Part shown: piece after piece, positions 59,967 to 64,000 of the stretch | How the letters are laid out: each line of letters starts with the position of its first letter | How positions within the stretch are numbered: the first letter of the stretch is position 1 | Assembly (NCBI GenBank): GCA_003021045.1 | Contig: PXRN01000012.1 | Span: 42,957 to 106,956 of the forward strand | Origin: Halobacteriales archaeon QS_4_69_34 | GTDB taxonomy: Archaea; Halobacteriota; Halobacteria; Halobacteriales; Halococcaceae | Length of the DNA: 64,000 nt | Direction of reading: 5' to 3' | The notes under the pieces: model-generated | The model's database searches: none | What the model saw: only the letters and a program-made list of their open reading frames with translations | Told to the model about the DNA's origin: nothing | Position numbers and translations under genes: made by a program

Positions 59967-61136
59967 ATGAGACCATCACGGAGATCACTCCTCGTATTCG
60001 CGTCGGTAGCAGTAGTGCTCGCGGCTGGCGCAGCCGTGGCGTTCACAGCCGGCGCGGATACGGGCGTTCAATCGACGACGCAGGCTGACAACGGATCGAT
60101 GGACGGCGGATCGGCCGAGTCCGCGACGAGTGGCGCGAGCGACGGGAAAGCCAAACGGGAGAGCGCGACGGCAGCCGGTGACGGCGGCGACGGCAAGGCC
60201 AAGCAGGACGGCGGTAGCGGTGCTGCCGACGGCGGCGACGGCGCCGGCGGGAAAGCCAAGCAGGACGGTGGCGACGGCGGTGGCGGTGCCGCGGGCGGCA
60301 ACGGCAAGGCGAAAGCCGGCGGCGACGGCGGTGTGGCCGACGGCGGCGACGACCAGCAAGACGACGGTGACGGCCAACAGCAACAGCAGCAACAACAGCA
60401 ACAGGACGGCCAACAGCAGCAACAACAGCAACAGGACGGCCAACAGCAGCAACAACAGCAACAGGACGGCGACGATGGTGAAACCACCCCATCGCCGGAG
60501 ACAACTACGCCTGCTGAGACGGCGACACCCACCGAAGTAGCCACGCCCACCGAGACGGCGACGCAGGCCCCCGAAGGCAACGACACACCGACGGAACTGA
60601 CGGTGCGGGACGCGGAGGTGACGGTCGAATCCCTCGACATCGTCCTTGACGATGTGCTCGTGCGGGGCTCGCGCCTGCCGAACGCGACGTTCGAGGAGCG
60701 GACGTTCACCTTCCAGAACCTGACGATCCCCGGCGAAGCATCGGTGACGAGCGAGGATCTGTCCGTCGACGCCGAGAACACGACGCTCGTGATCGACACG
60801 GCGTCGGTGACGGCCCGGAACGTCACGGTCGAGAACACCGGCGGGGAAGCGGAGGGCAACGAGAGCGCTAGCGAACTCGTCAGCCGGATCGACTCGGCGA
60901 CCGTCGGGGACGCACAGGTGACCGCCAGCGGCGTCGAGGTCAACGGAACGGTGCTGGAAGGCGGCGAGCCCGTTGACGAGGGGACGATCGACGAACGAAC
61001 GGTCGATCTCGCCGGGACGTACACGGTCAGCGGGACGGCCACGGCGGGCGGCCAGACGTTCGAGGTCCAGGACGTGACGCTCACCGTCGAGGACGGCGAG
61101 CTGACGCTACAGGACGTCACCGTCTCCTCGTCCTGA
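59967..61136 (+). CDS. Secreted surface protein with a poly-Gln repeat tract
   Basis: 389 aa. Signal peptide (RRSLLVFASVAVVLAAGAAV, cut near AFTAG). Residues 35-135 are Gly/Asp/Lys/Ala repeats (DGGDGKAKQDGG, three times). Residues 137-166 are ten, eight and eight Gln separated by Asp-Gly. Then a Thr/Pro/Glu stalk, followed by about 190 beta-rich residues with Asn-x-Thr sites (LTVRDAEVTVESLDIVLDDV to LTLQDVTVSSS). The C-terminal domain repeats the pattern (V)T(V)E/D, suggesting a small beta-helix or beta-sandwich. No anchor at the C-terminus. No family recognised. Confidence 0.75.
   Translation: MRPSRRSLLVFASVAVVLAAGAAVAFTAGADTGVQSTTQADNGSMDGGSAESATSGASDGKAKRESATAAGDGGDGKAKQDGGSGAADGGDGAGGKAKQDGGDGGGGAAGGNGKAKAGGDGGVADGGDDQQDDGDGQQQQQQQQQQDGQQQQQQQQDGQQQQQQQQDGDDGETTPSPETTTPAETATPTEVATPTETATQAPEGNDTPTELTVRDAEVTVESLDIVLDDVLVRGSRLPNATFEERTFTFQNLTIPGEASVTSEDLSVDAENTTLVIDTASVTARNVTVENTGGEAEGNESASELVSRIDSATVGDAQVTASGVEVNGTVLEGGEPVDEGTIDERTVDLAGTYTVSGTATAGGQTFEVQDVTLTVEDGELTLQDVTVSSS
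60375..60464 (+). repeat. Poly-Gln coding repeat (30-bp unit)
   Basis: A 30-bp unit coding for eight Gln, Asp and Gly is present twice exactly, with a longer first version of ten Gln before it. CAG and CAA alternate in the same order in each unit, so the units arose by copying, not by single-codon slippage. The tract length is likely to vary between strains. Confidence 0.85.
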
Positions 61137-61237
61137 CGGGCCGCCCGACTACGTCCACCATCCGGGGTGACCGCGCTCGCGATCTCCTCTCCCGGACGAC
61201 AGCGGCGCGGTACTGTCGGTCTAGCTCTTTTGATGCC

Positions 61238-61249
61238 CAATATATACGC
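61238..61249 (+). promoter_or_regulatory. Promoter of the beta-helix surface protein
   Basis: CCAATATATACG with the TATA core at about 61240-61247; its centre is 27 bp before the ATG at 61270, as for a leaderless transcript. Strongest TATA box in the window. Confidence 0.65.
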
Positions 61250-61269
61250 GCTCGTCCTCTGAACCGCGC

Positions 61270-63693
61270 ATGGACGACGCGTTCTTCGGACGACGCCACG
61301 CGACGCTCGCGCTCGCGGCCGGGATGTTACTCCTCGTGATCGGCGCGCTCGTGAGCGTCTCGGCCGGTGCGGCGACGCCGATCGACTCCTGTACCACCAT
61401 CGACTCGCCCGGGAACTACGTGCTCGCCGAGGACGTCACGGCGACCGACGCCGACACCGACGTCAACTTCACCGAGGACGGCACGTGCATCGACGTCACC
61501 GCGAGCGACGTGACGATCGACGGCGCGGGCCACACCGTGAACCAACGGAACGCCCCCGTGACCGGATCGGCCTTCGAGACGGTCGGGATCGAGGTCGAAA
61601 GCTCGGCGCGGCTCTCGAACGTCACCGTCACGAACCTCGTCGTGACCGGCTTCGACCGCGGCGTCCTGTACGACCGCGTGGACGACGGCGAGGTGAGCGA
61701 CGCGAACGCGAGCGCGAACGGCAACGGCGTCGTCGCCACGTCCGCGCCCGGCATCGGACTGGCGAACGTGACTGCGAACGACAGCGGCGGCGACGGACTC
61801 ACGCTCGTCGCCGCGGCGGGAAGCACGATCACTGGTGCCACCGCGAGCGACAACGGCGCGGCCGGGATCAACGTCACAGGGTCGCCGAACGCCACGCTCT
61901 CGGACAGTGCGGCGAGAAACAACGCCGGTATCGGCATCCGGGTCGATAGCTCCAGGAACGCGACGTTGAGCGCCAACGCGGCGCGGGCCAACGGCGACGA
62001 CGGCGTCCTGCTTCGAGACACCGACGGGGCCGATCTGCGCGGGAACGTCGTCCGGGACAGCGGCGACGACGGGGTCGAGCTCGACGGATCGCACGACGCC
62101 ACGCTCTCGGGCACCGTCGCCCGCGGGAACGCCTTCGGGATCATCCTCGACGGGTCCGACGGCAGCACGCTGTGGAACGCTACTGCGACGGGCAACGACG
62201 AGGACGGCATCTCGCTGTTCATTTCGAGCGACGACAACACCTTGCGGAACAACACCGCAAACGGCAACGGCGACGGCGGTATCTCCGCGTTCTTCTCGGC
62301 GGGGAACGCGCTGACGAACAACACCGCGAACGGCAACGAGAACGGGTTCGAGGTCAGTTCGGACAACAACGTCATCGCCGACAACACCGCGACCGGCAAC
62401 GACGGCGACGGCATCCGTCTTTCGTCGGCCGCCGGGAACGTCCTGACGGACAACCTGGTCACCGAGAGCGGGGGCGCCGGCGTCGCTCTCGCCGGTAGCT
62501 CGGCCGACAACACGATCTTCGACAACGCCCTGAACAACACCGACAACGTCGAGTTCGCGGGCAGCTTCGAGAACGAATCGAACCGCTGGAACGTCTCGAA
62601 TTCCTCGGGCCCGAACGTCGTCGGTGGGCCGTTCGTCGGCGGGAACTTCTACGCGACGCCCAACGGAACGGGTTTCAGCCAGACCTGTACGGACGCCGAC
62701 GGCGACGGCTTCTGTGATTCGCCGAACGACTTCGACGTCGAGAACAACAACACCGACTTCCTGCCGCTGGTGGCGTTCGAGAGCGAAGCTGGGACGACGC
62801 CGACACGGACCGCCACGCCAACCGACACCGCAACTGAAACTGCGACCGCAACCGATACTGTCACTGCAACCGATACGACGACGGCTACTGCCACCGCGAC
62901 CGCGACTGCGACGTCCACGCCGACCGAAACCGCGACCGAGACCACGACATCAACGAAGACTGCAGCCGCGACGGCCACGGCAACCGCAACCGAAACGGCT
63001 AGGGCGACCGAAGCAGCCACCGCGACTGCGACGCCCATCGAGACTACAACGACGACGCCGACCGAAACCGCGACCGCAACTACGACGGCCACCGCTACCG
63101 CGACTGCAACGCCGACGCGATCGGAACCCGACGTTGCCGTCTCGCCGGAGGCAGTCGAGTTCGCCCCCGTGACGGTCGGCGAGACGGCCTCGACGAGTGT
63201 GACCGTCTCGAACGAGGGCGGCGCGCCGCTCGCAGTATCGGCGACCGACGCGACCGGCACGAACGCGAGCGCGTTCGCGGCCTCGCCGGACGAGTTCACC
63301 GTCCCGCCCAGCGAGGAACGCGCGGTGACCGTCGCGTTCGCGCCCGAGACGGTCGGCAGCTGCGAGAAGGCGGCGACCCTCGAGATCGACTCGAACGACT
63401 CCGACGAGCCCACGAGGACGGTCGACCTGTCGGGCACGAGTCGGCCCGCCGTGGTCGACGGCTTCGAGAACCCGCCGGTCGATCCCGACGGGGACTGTCG
63501 CTTCGAGAACGTCAACGCACAGGACGGCTTCGATGTCGTCGACGTGCAGGCGCTCTTCGCGAACCTCGACGCGCTCGAAGGGCGCGCCGACGAGGCGGCC
63601 TTCGATTTCAACGACGAGGGTGACGGCGTAGACATCGTCGACGTCCAGCGCTTGTTCGTCGAGGAGCGTCGACGCGACGGTTCCGGCGGGTAA
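61270..63693 (+). CDS. Secreted right-handed beta-helix (NosD-like) protein with dockerin-like C-terminus
   Basis: 807 aa. Signal peptide (TLALAAGMLLLVIGALVSVS), then from SCTTIDSPGNYVLAEDVTAT about 24 short repeats of the NosD/pectate-lyase type (SDNGAAGINVTGSPNATLSD, LRNNTANGNGDGG, ADNTATGNDGDGIRLS) to about residue 490. A Thr/Ala/Glu stalk of about 110 residues (TATxT repeats) follows, then an anchor-D/ASPM-SPD2-Hydin domain (VAVSPEAVEFAPVTVGETAS, VTVAFAPETVGSC). The end carries two dockerin-like Ca2+ loops (NAQDGFDVVDVQALFANLD and FNDEGDGVDIVDVQRLF). Likely an extracellular polysaccharide-binding or -cleaving protein. The IS end begins within a few bases of its stop. Confidence 0.85.
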   Translation: MDDAFFGRRHATLALAAGMLLLVIGALVSVSAGAATPIDSCTTIDSPGNYVLAEDVTATDADTDVNFTEDGTCIDVTASDVTIDGAGHTVNQRNAPVTGSAFETVGIEVESSARLSNVTVTNLVVTGFDRGVLYDRVDDGEVSDANASANGNGVVATSAPGIGLANVTANDSGGDGLTLVAAAGSTITGATASDNGAAGINVTGSPNATLSDSAARNNAGIGIRVDSSRNATLSANAARANGDDGVLLRDTDGADLRGNVVRDSGDDGVELDGSHDATLSGTVARGNAFGIILDGSDGSTLWNATATGNDEDGISLFISSDDNTLRNNTANGNGDGGISAFFSAGNALTNNTANGNENGFEVSSDNNVIADNTATGNDGDGIRLSSAAGNVLTDNLVTESGGAGVALAGSSADNTIFDNALNNTDNVEFAGSFENESNRWNVSNSSGPNVVGGPFVGGNFYATPNGTGFSQTCTDADGDGFCDSPNDFDVENNNTDFLPLVAFESEAGTTPTRTATPTDTATETATATDTVTATDTTTATATATATATSTPTETATETTTSTKTAAATATATATETARATEAATATATPIETTTTTPTETATATTTATATATATPTRSEPDVAVSPEAVEFAPVTVGETASTSVTVSNEGGAPLAVSATDATGTNASAFAASPDEFTVPPSEERAVTVAFAPETVGSCEKAATLEIDSNDSDEPTRTVDLSGTSRPAVVDGFENPPVDPDGDCRFENVNAQDGFDVVDVQALFANLDALEGRADEAAFDFNDEGDGVDIVDVQRLFVEERRRDGSGG

Positions 63694-63699
63694 ACTACC

Positions 63700-63790
63700 C
63701 CACCCTGCTCGCTCGCGGGATACCCCGCTCGCTCCCTGAGGGTGGGGCTTTGATGTGGACTTCCAGCTCTCAGGCCGCCCCAACGGGGGC
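63700..63790 (-). ncRNA. Putative omega RNA / 3'-overlapping RNA of TnpB
   Basis: The 3' end of tnpB and the following palindromic segment are where TnpB guide (omega) RNAs are made; sense-overlapping RNAs of this kind have been described for IS1341-type genes in Halobacterium. The hairpin GAGCGAGCGGGG / CCCGCGAGCGAGC and the outer CCCCACCCT / AGGGTGGGG fit. Limits are approximate; the guide part would reach past 63694 into the host sequence. Confidence 0.4.
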
Positions 63791-64000
63791 AAACCCGGAG
63801 CCGTTCACCGTCCCATCATTCACACGCACGTCTACTGGTGCGTCTGCGCTCCCCGGCTTGGGCGAGGAACGCAGTCTGTGTCGGCGCTGCCGGGCGTACC
63901 GGAGGCCGACGTTCTTGGCGGCGTTGTAGTCGGCGTTGACCGTGTAGCCGCATTTGCAGCACTCGAAGTGCCCGCCGTTGCGGTTGTCCTCGTGGGTGAA
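63770..64000 (-). CDS. tnpB: TnpB (IS605 OrfB / IS1341 type), C-terminal part
   Basis: 76 codons: the zinc-ribbon second half (GGHFECCKCGYTVNADYNAA) with the C-x-x-C pair and the third RuvC acidic residue in NADYNAAKNVGLRY, both diagnostic of TnpB. After RYARQRRHRLRSSPKPG the C-terminus (VNDGTVNGSGFAPVGAA) is the usual haloarchaeal tail. TnpB is an RNA-guided DNA endonuclease, ancestor of Cas12, that keeps the element at its site. The N-terminus lies outside the window, so its integrity cannot be judged. Confidence 0.88.
   Translation of the reverse strand, partial: FTHEDNRNGGHFECCKCGYTVNADYNAAKNVGLRYARQRRHRLRSSPKPGSADAPVDVRVNDGTVNGSGFAPVGAA

Larger units (their letters stand above)
63694..64000 (-). 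mobile_element. IS200/IS605 (IS1341-type) element, right end; rest outside the window
   Basis: Contains the C-terminal 76 codons of TnpB and, behind its stop, about 75 bp with strong palindromes: CCCCACCCT at about 63699 pairs with AGGGTGGGG at about 63740, and GCGGGATACCCCGC lies between. Such hairpins mark the right end of IS605-group elements. They insert without target duplication, and this one ends next to the stop of the beta-helix gene. The left end is not in the window, so it cannot be said whether a TnpA gene is present. Confidence 0.75.

Noticed and set aside
60375..60464. Poly-Gln tract as a CRISPR or non-coding tandem repeat
   Set aside because: It lies in frame in a gene with signal peptide and good promoter and codes for Gln blocks separated by Asp-Gly.
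62810..63130. Possible CRISPR-like or other regular repeat in the Thr-rich stretch
   Set aside because: The repeats are short (ACCGCGACTGCAACG-like), in frame, of no fixed unit, and code for the TATxT stalk of the beta-helix protein.

Overview
The window is chromosomal DNA of a haloarchaeon (class Halobacteria). The base composition is visibly very GC-rich, the proteins are rich in Asp/Glu, and many genes have a TATA-like box about 25-29 bp before the start codon, as expected for leaderless archaeal transcripts. Several genes are lineage markers: FtsZ1, MptE, a fused PurN-PurH, archaeal-type DtdA, amphi-Trp, DUF5787, DUF5797, DUF7563, Bat-type HTH regulators and an Hvo_1808-type surface protein.

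Layout. 1-3.3 kb: end of trpG, a trpE that has lost most of its chorismate-binding core, an acidic helix-hairpin-helix protein and aroE, all on the minus strand. 3.6-11.7 kb: cation exchanger, geranylgeranyl reductase, a broken Doc/Fic toxin, M20 amidohydrolase, uS10-like protein, Nudix Ap4A hydrolase, DUF5787 (which looks like an Fe-S PD-(D/E)XK nuclease) and DUF5797. 11.9-17.1 kb: a complete branched-chain amino-acid-type ABC operon in the order binding protein, livH, livM, livG, livF. 17.3-21.7 kb: lipoprotein, amphi-Trp protein, AI-2E transporter, quinone oxidoreductase. 21.8-28.1 kb: mptE, folP, ftsZ1, dtdA, purN-purH. 28.4-31.3 kb: carotenoid oxygenase and purB. 31.7-38.0 kb: a six-gene lysine operon dapA-dapB-dapD-lysA-dapF-dapE with 4-bp overlaps. 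38.3-40.8 kb: NYN protein, small membrane protein, PUA protein, UspA.

40.9-52 kb is the accessory part. It starts with a copper/heavy-metal group (Lrp-TRASH regulator, Cys-rich Csp-like copper protein, YHS/TRASH mini-protein) and two DUF2267 paralogues, one of them frameshifted. It then becomes a regulator island with three intact Bat-type HTH regulators, two TrmB-type regulators in divergent orientation and two DUF7563 zinc ribbons. A 3.9-kb block of this island (about 46397-50330) has a second copy at about 44614-45781 that has shrunk to about 1.2 kb. Two of its deletions ended at 9-bp microhomologies that can be read directly.

51.9-59.6 kb: elp3, PHP phosphoesterase, purL, the Hvo_1808-type lipoprotein and small haloarchaeal proteins. 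60-63.7 kb: two secreted proteins, one with a Gln-rich repeat tract and one with a beta-helix, a Thr-rich stalk, an anchor-D domain and a dockerin-like end. The window closes inside an IS200/IS605-IS1341-type element: the C-terminal end of TnpB and its structured right end, directly behind the stop codon of the beta-helix gene.

Pathway view. The region supplies lysine (complete succinylase DAP route), purine (purL, purB, purN-purH), shikimate/tryptophan (aroE, trpE damaged, trpG) and pterin/folate steps (mptE, folP), together with cell division, tRNA quality control and modification, and membrane lipid saturation. No CRISPR array, rRNA gene or tRNA gene was seen by eye.
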